Both the position numbers and the translations under genes were made by a program. Below are positions 17,198 through 27,260 of a DNA stretch of 64,000 bases, piece by piece. The notes beneath the pieces were generated by a model. That model searched no databases. It worked only from the letters and a program-made list of their open reading frames with translations, and was not told the DNA's origin. Origin of the DNA: Plebeiibacterium marinum. Lineage in GTDB: Bacteria > Bacteroidota > Bacteroidia > Bacteroidales > Marinilabiliaceae. How positions within the stretch are numbered: the stretch's first letter is position 1; each line of letters opens with the position of its first letter. The stretch spans positions 1 to 64,000 of the forward strand of contig NZ_JAPDPI010000017.1 of NCBI RefSeq assembly GCF_026013615.1, given 5' to 3'.

Positions 17198-18649
17198 TTA
17201 GTTTTTCCAAAAATACGGAGAAAACAACAACACCACCGTAAATATCTCCAAACGCCCAATCAGCATCAAAAACGACAAAAACCACTTACCAAAGTCAGGA
17301 ACATGTGCAAAATTAACTGCAGGGCCAACCTCACCTAACCCGGGACCTATATTTCCTATACACGTAGCAACAGCACCTATTGATGTATCCAGGTTATACC
17401 CCATTACTGACATGATTATCATACTTACCCCTACAATCAACATATAGATTACAATAAAAGCCAAAACATTAGTTACTACCTGCGAAGAAACAGCCTTAGA
17501 GTTAAACCTTACTGGTATTACGGCATTGGGATGTATCAACCTCTTTAATTCAAAGTAAGCATTTTTCAACAAAATAACTATCCTCATTACCTTAATTCCC
17601 CCACCTGTAGAACCAGCACTACCTCCAACAAACATCAACATAAACATGACAATGCTTAAAGTTGGAAACCACACCAAATAATCAGCAGTAGCATATCCTG
17701 TGGTGGTTATTAAAGAAACAACCTGAAATAAGGAATCCCGTATCGCTCTTTCTACCGTATCCACATCACCTGAAACATACAAAACAACAGCAACCAAAGC
17801 TGATACCAACAAAACAAACCCCAGGTAATACTTAAACTCCTCATCCTTATAAATACGTTTAAACCTTCCCATAAATGCGCTGTACGACAAAGTGAAATTT
17901 GCCCCGGCCACAAACATAAAAACGATTATCACATATTGAATAAAAGCAGAATCATAGAAAGCAACACTGGCCTGCTTTGTTGAGTAACCTCCCGTAGCCA
18001 TTGTGGTAAAGGAATGACATACTGCATCAAACAAAGTCATGCCACCACCCCATAGCAAAATGGTTTCCACAGCTGTATATACAACATATATACCCCATAA
18101 CCTTTTAGCCGTATCGGCTATACGCGGATGCAACTTATCAGGTACCGGCCCAGGAACCTCTGCCATAAACAACTGCATCCCTCCTACACCCAACACCGGC
18201 AAAATGGCCAATGATAAAACAATTATCCCCATTCCTCCAAGCCACTGGATGATACTGCGCCAAAATAAGATCCCGTGAGGCAGAGCTTCAATATCATTTA
18301 AAATAGATGAACCCGTAGTGGTGAAACCCGACATGGTTTCAAAAAAAGCATCTGTAAATGATGGGATTGCCTTACTCAAATAAAAAGGAAGTAAACCAAA
18401 AAACGAAAATACCAGCCAAACCATCGTTACAATAACATAGCCCTCCCGCTTACCAATACTTTTGGGAGCCTTATGATTTGCAAGCCACAATACACCCCCT
18501 GTTGCAATACATATAAGTGCTGATTGCAAAAAGTACGGCATATCGTATTCACCATAACCTGCTGCCACAAGGGCCGACAACAACATAAAAACCCCTTCAA
18601 CTACCAGTAAAAGTCCCATAACCAACAGGACTACACGAACATTAAGCAT
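17198..18649 (-). CDS. trkH: Trk potassium uptake protein TrkH
   Basis: Selectivity filter segments MSGFTTTGSSI, FTTMATGGYSTK, ITTTGYATADY, CIGNIGPGLGEVGPA; GGSAGSTGGGIKVMR. Confidence 0.95.
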   Translation of the reverse strand: MLNVRVVLLVMGLLLVVEGVFMLLSALVAAGYGEYDMPYFLQSALICIATGGVLWLANHKAPKSIGKREGYVIVTMVWLVFSFFGLLPFYLSKAIPSFTDAFFETMSGFTTTGSSILNDIEALPHGILFWRSIIQWLGGMGIIVLSLAILPVLGVGGMQLFMAEVPGPVPDKLHPRIADTAKRLWGIYVVYTAVETILLWGGGMTLFDAVCHSFTTMATGGYSTKQASVAFYDSAFIQYVIIVFMFVAGANFTLSYSAFMGRFKRIYKDEEFKYYLGFVLLVSALVAVVLYVSGDVDTVERAIRDSLFQVVSLITTTGYATADYLVWFPTLSIVMFMLMFVGGSAGSTGGGIKVMRIVILLKNAYFELKRLIHPNAVIPVRFNSKAVSSQVVTNVLAFIVIYMLIVGVSMIIMSVMGYNLDTSIGAVATCIGNIGPGLGEVGPAVNFAHVPDFGKWFLSFLMLIGRLEIFTVVLLFSPYFWKN

Positions 18650-18717
18650 ACTCTAATGTGGTTTAGCTTTAAACATAAGCTTTAAATCAAACAATCCCAA
18701 TGCAATATGCACCAAAA

Positions 18718-20058
18718 CTAACTAAACATCTTTTCTATCTTACGTATTCCGGAAGGCATAGCAAAAACAACTACTTTATCGTTAGGTATAATCTGAGTAT
18801 TTCCTGTAACAATAATAGCCTGACCACTCCTTATTACACCTCCAACATTTACATCTTTAGGCAACTTTAGTTCACTCAAACGACCTTTCGTAATTTTGGA
18901 TCCTTCACTGGCCACAAACTCCAAAACTTCAGCTTCGGAGGAAGTTAAACATTTAACATGCGAAACCCTGGCCTTAACCGTATAACGATATATATAACTT
19001 GCCGCTATCAGCTTTTTATTAATCAAAGTACCAATACCAATATTTTCAGCCAAATCTATGTAATCCATATTTTCAACCTCGGCCACCGTTTTTCTTACCC
19101 CCATCTTTTTTGCAAGCTGACAGGCCAGGATATTTACTTCTGAATTAGCCGTAACTGCAACAAATGCATCCATTTTTTTGATTCCCTCATCCTTTAAGAG
19201 CTCCAGATTTCTCCCATCACCATTTATCACCAGCGTGCTCTCCAAGGTATCTGCCAGGCGGGTACTTTTATCCCTATCTATTTCAATAAGCTTTACATTA
19301 TAATAACCTTCGAGGCGTTGGGCTACTTTTTTCCCTATCCTACTTCCCCCAAGAATCATTACATTTTTTACATCAAACTGCTCTTTTCCACTATCTTCCA
19401 TAACCTGCTTTGCCCCTTCAGGAGTAGTAATAAAGTAAGCCAGGTCATTATGCCTGAACGTTTCATTACCCCTTGGAATAATAGTGTACCCCTCACGGTT
19501 AATTGCCACGGTGTTATACAGCTTCTGGTCGTGCATTTCAGCAACTTCGGCCAAAGTTTTATTTACGATAGGGGCATTATCTCGGATCTTTACACCATAC
19601 AAAATCAGCTTCCCATCAGAAAAATCTATTTGCTGACGGATACCAACCCTTTTTAATGAAGTTCGAATCTCTTTAGCTGCAAGCTGTTCGGGATAAATCA
19701 ACTCATCCACTCCCAACTGCTTGAAAAACTCCTTGTTCTCAGGTAATAAATACTCGTAATTATTAATACGCGCTATGGTGACTTTTGCACCCAGTTTTTT
19801 TGCCAATATTGCAGACATGATACTAAGTTCCTCATATGGAGGAACAGCAATAAACAGATCACACGAGCTAACATTGGCCTGCTTCAAATCTTCAATAGAA
19901 GACACCGACCCCACTATGGTCATCAAATCAAAATGAGCATCAATCTGACGTAAACGCTCCTCGTTATCATCAATCAATATTACATCATGGTTCGCATTGC
20001 ACATCATTTTTGCCACATGCGTACCAACTTCTCCTGCTCCTGCAATAATTATTCTCAT
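18718..20058 (-). CDS. trkA: Trk potassium transporter regulatory subunit TrkA
   Basis: 446 aa; two Rossmann NAD-binding repeats (MRIIIAGAGEVGTHVAKMM; VMILGGSRIGKKVAQRL), TrkA-C domains; adjacent to trkH. Confidence 0.95.
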   Translation of the reverse strand: MRIIIAGAGEVGTHVAKMMCNANHDVILIDDNEERLRQIDAHFDLMTIVGSVSSIEDLKQANVSSCDLFIAVPPYEELSIMSAILAKKLGAKVTIARINNYEYLLPENKEFFKQLGVDELIYPEQLAAKEIRTSLKRVGIRQQIDFSDGKLILYGVKIRDNAPIVNKTLAEVAEMHDQKLYNTVAINREGYTIIPRGNETFRHNDLAYFITTPEGAKQVMEDSGKEQFDVKNVMILGGSRIGKKVAQRLEGYYNVKLIEIDRDKSTRLADTLESTLVINGDGRNLELLKDEGIKKMDAFVAVTANSEVNILACQLAKKMGVRKTVAEVENMDYIDLAENIGIGTLINKKLIAASYIYRYTVKARVSHVKCLTSSEAEVLEFVASEGSKITKGRLSELKLPKDVNVGGVIRSGQAIIVTGNTQIIPNDKVVVFAMPSGIRKIEKMFS

Positions 20059-20192
20059 CGCTATATTAATTCAAAGTATTTCTGTAATGATACATTTTTG
20101 CGAAAAAACGCAGCAAATTTAAAAGATAATATTAAAAACAACTCATTGCAAGCGAAATTTTTACTGACTATTTGAAACTAATTTTAAATACT

Positions 20193-22226
20193 TCACAAAG
20201 ACACTGCTCCCCCCAGGGAAACAAAATAAAGATTTTCATAGGTTGATTTAAAACGCCTTAGCAAAGCCCTTGCCTTATATTTTGGTACCGACGAATCAAA
20301 AACTACTTTTTTATCGCCACAAAATTCCAATATATCACAAACTACTTTTTGGGGAACCCGCTGTGTTAGAACTATAAAATCAATCTCTTCTTTTACACAC
20401 TCCAAAACATCAACATCAAGCAATCCATTGATTACAACTCCATGCTGATAACCATTTGCAACAAAGCAAATAGAAGAATCTTCTATACCCATCCTTTTTG
20501 CTTCACTTCGTAAATGATAATTCCACAAAGGCAAAACAGATTGCGACATAGTTTTGGAATCAATACTATCACTTATTAAACTGTCTGCCATTTGGGATGA
20601 CAAACAAGATACTGCAGTATGCCCTTTTACATCATGTACAACAATCAAATCTTTCGACATTCGTGAAATTGAAGCCATTATATTGGTTCCCACTACAAAT
20701 ACAAAGGCAACAAGAGTCATCTTTAAAAAGAAAATCCGCTTATTTTGCTGAAAAATAACCAGCGCACTCATTCCTGCATAAATCCCAAACATTTCCACTT
20801 CGCCAATCTGAATGCCTGAAAATTTTGAAAAAGGCAATTCGTTTATCCAATGCGAAAACTGCAACATAAAACCCATCACATCTTCCACTCCCCCTATTAT
20901 TAATTCATTGATCACAGAACCTCTATCAAAAACCATTAAAACAAATCCCCCCACAAACACAAATGGAACAACAGGGACTATTATCACATTAGAAATCAAA
21001 AACCAAACAGGAAAATAACCAAACGCATATATACTTAATGGAGCAGTACCTATTTGCGCCGCTAACGAAAGAGAACACAAATTCCACACAAGCCTCATCC
21101 AGGGAGTTTTAAAATACCAAACTCCATTTATCTTAGGGTAAAAATAAACAATGGATGCAACAGCAAAAAAACTTAACCAAAACCCCAGGTTCAAGATAGC
21201 TTCGGGCGTAAAAAGTAATATCACAAACGCAGAAATAGCCAGCGAATGATAAATATTATAATGAAGGTTTGAGTATTTTGAAATTGCAAATACCGAAAAC
21301 ATAACCGAAGCGCGGAATACAGAAGGCGACATACCTGTGAGAGAGGCATAAAACCACAAACAGAATAAAACAACGGACAATTTGAAAAACTTTAGTCCAG
21401 GCCCTTTTATTGGCGATAAAAGAAACATCAATAAAAGATATATGATCCCCACATGCATGCCAGAAATGGAAATAACATGAATAATCCCTGCTCCGGAAAA
21501 CTCCAACCTGGTATCATAATCCATGTCTGCCTTAGAACCAATCAATAACGCAGACAGGACACCTCTTTCTTTATCAGGAAAACCCAAACAGGCTATCCTT
21601 TTTTCACACCACTTTCGTAACAAATACAAGTGACAATTAACAGAAAAACCCCTTTTAAATTTGACACAATCGTTGCTATGAATAAAAAATTGCCCCAACA
21701 CCCCACGCTTTTGAAGATACAGGGAGTAATCGAAGGTATAAGGGTTGCTATTGGGCACAACTTTTTGCAAGCAAGCCCTAAACGCAATTCTATCGCCCGG
21801 AACCAAAGCCCGGGACAAACTATCCACATAATAGAATATATGGGCTTTAAATCCTTCTGCCTTACTGTTTTGTTCACTATTACACCTCACTTCTACCGTT
21901 TGCCCCTTTAAATTTTCTCTCAAAACTTTTGAAATGGTAGCTGTATATACAAACTCGTGGTTATAATCCGGTTCAAAATCATTAACCATTCCATTACTCC
22001 AGCCACCCACCAGCAACACTAAAGAAATGCCAATACCCGTCAACCAGCGGGCGGAATATTTTCTTTCAAGGCGAAAAACAAGATAGAACAACAAAAACAG
22101 ACTCAACAACAAAAACACTCCATAAAAAACCGGCTTTATTGGAATAAAAAAAGACAAAAAGCGTCCCAGAATAAATGGTATAAGAATACGGACAAATGGG
22201 AACGCCCCAAAAGGAAAAGTTTTCAT
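20193..22226 (-). CDS. ComEC/Rec2 family competence protein
   Basis: 677 aa polytopic protein; GIIHVISISGMHVGIIYLLL motif, DUF4131-like N-terminus. Confidence 0.9.
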   Translation of the reverse strand: MKTFPFGAFPFVRILIPFILGRFLSFFIPIKPVFYGVFLLLSLFLLFYLVFRLERKYSARWLTGIGISLVLLVGGWSNGMVNDFEPDYNHEFVYTATISKVLRENLKGQTVEVRCNSEQNSKAEGFKAHIFYYVDSLSRALVPGDRIAFRACLQKVVPNSNPYTFDYSLYLQKRGVLGQFFIHSNDCVKFKRGFSVNCHLYLLRKWCEKRIACLGFPDKERGVLSALLIGSKADMDYDTRLEFSGAGIIHVISISGMHVGIIYLLLMFLLSPIKGPGLKFFKLSVVLFCLWFYASLTGMSPSVFRASVMFSVFAISKYSNLHYNIYHSLAISAFVILLFTPEAILNLGFWLSFFAVASIVYFYPKINGVWYFKTPWMRLVWNLCSLSLAAQIGTAPLSIYAFGYFPVWFLISNVIIVPVVPFVFVGGFVLMVFDRGSVINELIIGGVEDVMGFMLQFSHWINELPFSKFSGIQIGEVEMFGIYAGMSALVIFQQNKRIFFLKMTLVAFVFVVGTNIMASISRMSKDLIVVHDVKGHTAVSCLSSQMADSLISDSIDSKTMSQSVLPLWNYHLRSEAKRMGIEDSSICFVANGYQHGVVINGLLDVDVLECVKEEIDFIVLTQRVPQKVVCDILEFCGDKKVVFDSSVPKYKARALLRRFKSTYENLYFVSLGGAVSL

Positions 22227-22264
22227 TAAATTAACAGCTTGATTAAAGATGGATTTATGCAGAC

Positions 22265-22654
22265 TTAATCTTCTTCAAAAAATTCTTTTATGGCTCCAAG
22301 ATAGTAGTCATTCCATCCTTCACAAATATCATCAAAATCATCTTCAGGAATATTGGTGTGCACCAACTCCACCTGGCAGAGATTTTTTTGTTCAAAAATC
22401 TTTATTGTAACAATAGATGGTTCCTCCTGCTCACCAAAATACCATTGCTGAACTACTTTTTTATTTGTTTCAAACTCAATATTCTTACCTGCAATATCTC
22501 CTTCCCATAGTGAAAACTCCGACCCCGGCTCAGTACTCATCACGGCAGGATACCCCGACCACAATTCAATTGTAAATGGATTTGTTAATGCTGCATATAT
22601 GTCCTCAGCCTCAGCCTTAATTTTCAATCTGGTTTTATAGTCTTTAAAACTCAT
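22265..22654 (-). CDS. START-like (SRPBCC) domain protein
   Basis: MSFKDYKTRLKIKAEAEDIYAALTNPFTIELWSGYPA; upstream extension of the supplied ORF overlaps the terminator at 22700-22733. Confidence 0.8.
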   Translation of the reverse strand: MSFKDYKTRLKIKAEAEDIYAALTNPFTIELWSGYPAVMSTEPGSEFSLWEGDIAGKNIEFETNKKVVQQWYFGEQEEPSIVTIKIFEQKNLCQVELVHTNIPEDDFDDICEGWNDYYLGAIKEFFEED

Positions 22655-22699
22655 TTTATATATTTTTTTAAAATTTTTTCTTAGCTCCAAAACAAAGAT

Positions 22700-22733
22700 A
22701 TAAAAAAAGCCACCTCTTAAAAGAGATGGCCTC
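22700..22733 (-). terminator. Rho-independent terminator of the C1B peptidase gene
   Basis: Minus strand GCCATCTCTT-tt-AAGAGGTGGC followed by T-tract. Confidence 0.75.
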
Positions 22734-22817
22734 ATCCTGATACCATAATTTACTTGATTGGGTAAAACGTTGATGATGATATCGGAATTTTTTATTTAAT
22801 TCAAAAGACAATGCTTA

Positions 22818-24035
22818 TTACTTTAAACCTAACTTCTTCTTTAGTTCTTTTGGAAGAACATTTTTATTGATCATTATGTTCATGGTTTTAAGCAAAACAA
22901 AAGGTTCTGAGGCATAAAAGTACCCATCATACTTATTATTAGTATCCCATGAATTTTTTACTTTATAATAGCATTTTCCTTCCTGATCCTTTACCATCCC
23001 GGTAATATGCATTCCATGATCATCTGTTGTAAGGTAATTATCAAACAATTCCTGACGCATTTCTGCCGATACCGACTTTTCTTTTACAGGACCATCAAAA
23101 CTAAACATCATTCTTTCCCTTTCAGCTTTGGTCATACTCTCCCATTTTGATCTTTCCGAATCAGATAATTCTTCAATATCATTTTCAGGAACTATGGCTA
23201 CCCCATTTCTGAATGAAAAACCCTTTTCACTAACATCCGAAGCCCAGGCAAACGTATGTCCCTGTTCAAGCGACGAATGCATAACCTCTTTTAAATCATC
23301 CAGCGTAACATTATATACCTCACCCCAAACCCAGTTATCAGGCACCTCAAAAATAAACTTTGAATAATAGGGGTGATGGGTAAAAGATGTAACGATGATA
23401 TAATCTTCAGGATTAATCCCTGTATATTCTTTAGCAAACGACTGTGGAGTATATTCTTTACCTTTATATGAAAAAGTTTCAGGGTAAACACCCAGGTAAG
23501 CATCCAAAATACCATTAAAACCCTTATGCCATACAGTAGACAACTTCTTGTTTTTATTTGTGATTACAGCATCTACATATGATTTTAACAAGGCATCCAT
23601 TTCACCATGTACATGCTTCGACTCACCATAATGCAAACCATCATAGGCACCTTCCGGAACCAAACCATAATTACGCCAAACATACAACAAATCTTCAAAC
23701 GAACCTCCTGCGCCAAAATTTAAGTTACCATGTAAACGAACATACTTGCTTGCCTTATCTGAATAACAGTTTCTTACTACAAACATTTCAGATAAGTCAA
23801 CAGGCTCCTTTCCTGCTTTTAACATTTCTGATTCCAAAAACGATAATCCTGAAAAACTCCAACACGTACCTGATCTGTTTTGATTCTTAACTGATGTAGC
23901 CTCTAAATCATAAATAGTTTCAAATTGATATCCCTCTTTAGCTTCATCTTGCGCCCAACTTGACTGAATGGTCAACACAATTAACAACAAGCTACAAAGC
24001 ATTTTCATTTTCATCATTTTCCTTATATTATTCAT
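22818..24035 (-). CDS. C1B family aminopeptidase (PepC / bleomycin hydrolase-like)
   Basis: Signal peptide; QNRSGTCWSFSGLSFLESEML; DDHGMHITGMVKD; VKNSWDTNNKYDGYFYAS catalytic Cys/His/Asn. Confidence 0.92.
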   Translation of the reverse strand: MNNIRKMMKMKMLCSLLLIVLTIQSSWAQDEAKEGYQFETIYDLEATSVKNQNRSGTCWSFSGLSFLESEMLKAGKEPVDLSEMFVVRNCYSDKASKYVRLHGNLNFGAGGSFEDLLYVWRNYGLVPEGAYDGLHYGESKHVHGEMDALLKSYVDAVITNKNKKLSTVWHKGFNGILDAYLGVYPETFSYKGKEYTPQSFAKEYTGINPEDYIIVTSFTHHPYYSKFIFEVPDNWVWGEVYNVTLDDLKEVMHSSLEQGHTFAWASDVSEKGFSFRNGVAIVPENDIEELSDSERSKWESMTKAERERMMFSFDGPVKEKSVSAEMRQELFDNYLTTDDHGMHITGMVKDQEGKCYYKVKNSWDTNNKYDGYFYASEPFVLLKTMNIMINKNVLPKELKKKLGLK

Positions 24036-24198
24036 TATTAGATAAATATTCTACAAAAAAGCACCCCTTCTTTGGAAAGTTCACAAAGAAAATAAATATC
24101 ATATTATTATTTAATGATATATTACAGGTTTTCAGCCAATATCTAAACCCAACACATAAATCAACTTAAAATGCAGTAGAAAGCTTACTTCTCCAGCC

Positions 24199-25272
24199 TT
24201 ATTTATTTAAAATCCTGCCTATAAGATTTTTAACCTCTCCCCTCTGGATTTTATCTGTGTCAGTACAGGGGAATGAAGGGATTTGCACTATTTCTTTAGG
24301 CTTTTCATATTTAGATAAAGAAGTATTTAGGGACAGGATTGTTTTCACCTCATTAATATTACAACCTTCCAAAACCACCAACACTACCTTCTCCCCAAGC
24401 ACCTCATCTTCAACAGAAGACACTAAACAGGCAGCAGACAGGACTTTACTTAGCTTTTTCTCAATTTCTTCAGGAAACAGTTTAATCCCTCCTGAATTAA
24501 TCACATTATCATACCTCCCTTTCCATTTAAACTCTAACGGAGATACTAAATCAACAATATCGTTAGTAATTAATTTTTCATTTAAAACATCCGGCGCATC
24601 AATTACCAGGCAATTTCTTGAATCAACTTGAAACAACACATTTGGCATGGCTCTAAAATTAGCCTCTCCCACCCTGCGGACCGCCACATGCGAAACTGTT
24701 TCCGTCATTCCATAAGTCTCATAGCAGACCGTACCTGCATTATGCAATCCACTTTTAATATCCTCATTTAAAGCCCCCCCTCCAATAATTACAACACCAA
24801 CCTTATCGCCCTGGCAAATACTATTGAGACAATTAGTTACTTGCATGGGTATCATGGCAGCAAAATCAACTTTTGTTTGAATTTCATTTAAAGGATTGCC
24901 CGTAGGCTCTTTTAACAACAAATTAAACCCACCAACAAAGGCACGAACCAACATCATTTTTCCGGCTATATAATTGGCTGACAAACACAAAAGCACTGTT
25001 TTTTCGGATGACAAGTTAAAATACTTTACTGTTTTGGCAGCAGAAGCAATCATATGTTTTTTATACAATCGGATCGTTTTAGGTTTACCTGTAGATCCGG
25101 ATGTACACCCCATAACATGAGCTGAATCACTTACCCATTCAAGTATAAAAGAATATACAGGCTTTATCCATTCCGGGATTGCTTTATCACTCAACTTTTC
25201 TTCACAAAAGGAAACCAACCCCTCTTTTTCCCTGTAAATCCCATCAAGTTTTATTCCCTGATAACCCTTCAT
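24199..25272 (-). CDS. menE: o-Succinylbenzoate-CoA ligase (AMP-binding)
   Basis: MGCTSGSTGKPKTIRL, YGMTETVSH; overlaps menC. Confidence 0.9.
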   Translation of the reverse strand: MKGYQGIKLDGIYREKEGLVSFCEEKLSDKAIPEWIKPVYSFILEWVSDSAHVMGCTSGSTGKPKTIRLYKKHMIASAAKTVKYFNLSSEKTVLLCLSANYIAGKMMLVRAFVGGFNLLLKEPTGNPLNEIQTKVDFAAMIPMQVTNCLNSICQGDKVGVVIIGGGALNEDIKSGLHNAGTVCYETYGMTETVSHVAVRRVGEANFRAMPNVLFQVDSRNCLVIDAPDVLNEKLITNDIVDLVSPLEFKWKGRYDNVINSGGIKLFPEEIEKKLSKVLSAACLVSSVEDEVLGEKVVLVVLEGCNINEVKTILSLNTSLSKYEKPKEIVQIPSFPCTDTDKIQRGEVKNLIGRILNK

Positions 25273-26315
25273 GGCAAATCCCCCCAGCTTTCATTTTGAT
25301 CATAGCAAAGACGGCCCCCATTAACTTTTAATGGAGAATTAATGTTATTTGAAAACACCTGTCCGGTACCCAAGCCCTGTGGCATTGAATTATTTTGTAA
25401 TGAAGTCCACTGCGCAATGGCATTGAGTCCGATGTTGCCTTCAAGTGCAGATGTAGCCCACCATTTAATTCCGGCACATTCAGCTATATGCACCCATTCC
25501 TCTGAAGCTTTAAACCCTCCAAGCAACGAAGGTTTTAAAATGATATAATCCGGTTTTATGGTATCAATAAGCCTTTGCTTTTGAGATACCCCGTTTATGC
25601 CAATCAATTCCTCATCAAGGGCTATGGGCAGAATTCCTTTCGAACACAGATCTGCCATCAATTCCCACTGTCCTGCCTTTACAGGCTGCTCTATTGAATG
25701 TATTCCCAGTTCACTCAACCTTTTTAGCTTTGATTCTGCATCATTTTTAGTAAAAGCTCCATTGGCATCCACCCGTATTTCAATTTCGGCAGGAGAAAAT
25801 GATTGACGTATCCCCCTTATCAGCTCAATTTCTTTCTCAAAATCGATAGCTCCAACCTTTATTTTAATACAGTTAAAACCATCATCCAGCTTCTGCTTTA
25901 ACTGTGATTTCATATAGGCAACCTCCCCCATCCAAATAAGGCCATTAATTGGAATACTTGCGTTTCCGCTATAAAAACCACTTGAATATACCATTCTTTT
26001 TCCACCGTTTTCCAAATCAAGCAAAGCCATTTCTAATCCAAACCTCACAGATGGAAAATCGATCAGTGCAACATGCAAATTTTGAGCATACTCATTTATA
26101 TTTTCGCACACTTCTTGAATCTTTGATTCATACCCTGGCACATAGTCAATACTGAGACCAGGTAAAACGGAACATTCACCAACTCCAACAACTTCAGCAT
26201 TTTGGGAATCACAAACAAATAAATACCAACTATCTTTATGCGTTAACACACCACGGGAAGTTCCACCCGGTGTAATAAACCGGAATCTATGCTTTTTATA
26301 ATATGCTCTTAACAT
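25269..26315 (-). CDS. menC: o-Succinylbenzoate synthase (enolase superfamily)
   Basis: CIKIKVGAIDFEKE, IRVDANGAF, IEQPVKAGQW, IALDEEL, DYIILKPSLLGG. Confidence 0.92.
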   Translation of the reverse strand: MLRAYYKKHRFRFITPGGTSRGVLTHKDSWYLFVCDSQNAEVVGVGECSVLPGLSIDYVPGYESKIQEVCENINEYAQNLHVALIDFPSVRFGLEMALLDLENGGKRMVYSSGFYSGNASIPINGLIWMGEVAYMKSQLKQKLDDGFNCIKIKVGAIDFEKEIELIRGIRQSFSPAEIEIRVDANGAFTKNDAESKLKRLSELGIHSIEQPVKAGQWELMADLCSKGILPIALDEELIGINGVSQKQRLIDTIKPDYIILKPSLLGGFKASEEWVHIAECAGIKWWATSALEGNIGLNAIAQWTSLQNNSMPQGLGTGQVFSNNINSPLKVNGGRLCYDQNESWGDLP

Positions 26316-26331
26316 TTTGCGGACTAATTTA

Positions 26332-27234
26332 TTATATACACAATGCTACGCCCGACAATAAAACAAGGAAAAATGTAGCCAGTGCAAGTTTTTTCAGATA
26401 GGGATAAAGATTAGAAGGATCCTGATTTTTATAAACAAAAACCAAGTCTTTAACCAAAAGAATATATACAGGAATAAAAAACCAACGCCAAATAGACTCA
26501 AAGCAAACCAATCCGTAAATAACAAACAGAAGCATTGAACCAACAATTAAAAACAAATGGTATTTTTTACCCCAACTACTTCCTTTAATAACAACAAGTG
26601 TTCTTTTCCCCGATTTGGCATCACTATCCACATCGCGTAAATTATTCAGGTTTAATACACCAACACTCAACAGCCCAACTGTAGTTGCAGGTAGCAACAA
26701 CCAAAAGTTCAAGGTGCCTACGTGCAAAAAATACGTTCCTAAAACCCCAACCAATCCGAAGAATACAAACACAAACAAATCGCCCATTCCCCTATAACCA
26801 TATGGATTTTTGCCTACAGTATATTTTATAGCAGCTACAATAGATGCCATTCCCAACAATAAGAAAAGCCAACTTTTTAAACTTATTGCCTCAAAATCTG
26901 CAAAAACTATCAGTGTTACACCTGACACCAATGATAAAAAAGCAAAAACAATGACGGTCAGCTTCATTTCTTTCATTGATATTTTACCAGAAGCCACCAT
27001 TCGCTCAGGACCAACCCGCTCCATATTATCAGCGCCGGAAACCGCATCTCCATAATCATTGGCAACATTGGATAAAATTTGTAAAAAGATAGTGGTTAAT
27101 ATGGCAAGAAAACCCACCGCTTCATTGTAATTTCCATCATATGAGGCTAAAAAATTACCCATTAACACAGTTGATACTGCCAACGGAAGCGTACGCAAAC
27201 GAAAGGATGAAATGTAAGATTTTATTTTGGACAT
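26332..27234 (-). CDS. menA: 1,4-Dihydroxy-2-naphthoate polyprenyltransferase
   Basis: UbiA family: NVANDYGDAVSGAD, NNLRDVDSDAKSGKRTL. Confidence 0.93.
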   Translation of the reverse strand: MSKIKSYISSFRLRTLPLAVSTVLMGNFLASYDGNYNEAVGFLAILTTIFLQILSNVANDYGDAVSGADNMERVGPERMVASGKISMKEMKLTVIVFAFLSLVSGVTLIVFADFEAISLKSWLFLLLGMASIVAAIKYTVGKNPYGYRGMGDLFVFVFFGLVGVLGTYFLHVGTLNFWLLLPATTVGLLSVGVLNLNNLRDVDSDAKSGKRTLVVIKGSSWGKKYHLFLIVGSMLLFVIYGLVCFESIWRWFFIPVYILLVKDLVFVYKNQDPSNLYPYLKKLALATFFLVLLSGVALCI

Positions 27235-27260
27235 GGCTTAAAAAATAAGCCCCAAAGATA

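Noticed and set aside
22655-22735. N-terminal extension of the START-like ORF (MRPSLLRGGFFYIF...)
   Set aside because: It overlaps the terminator hairpin of the upstream C1B peptidase gene; start at 22654 fits better.
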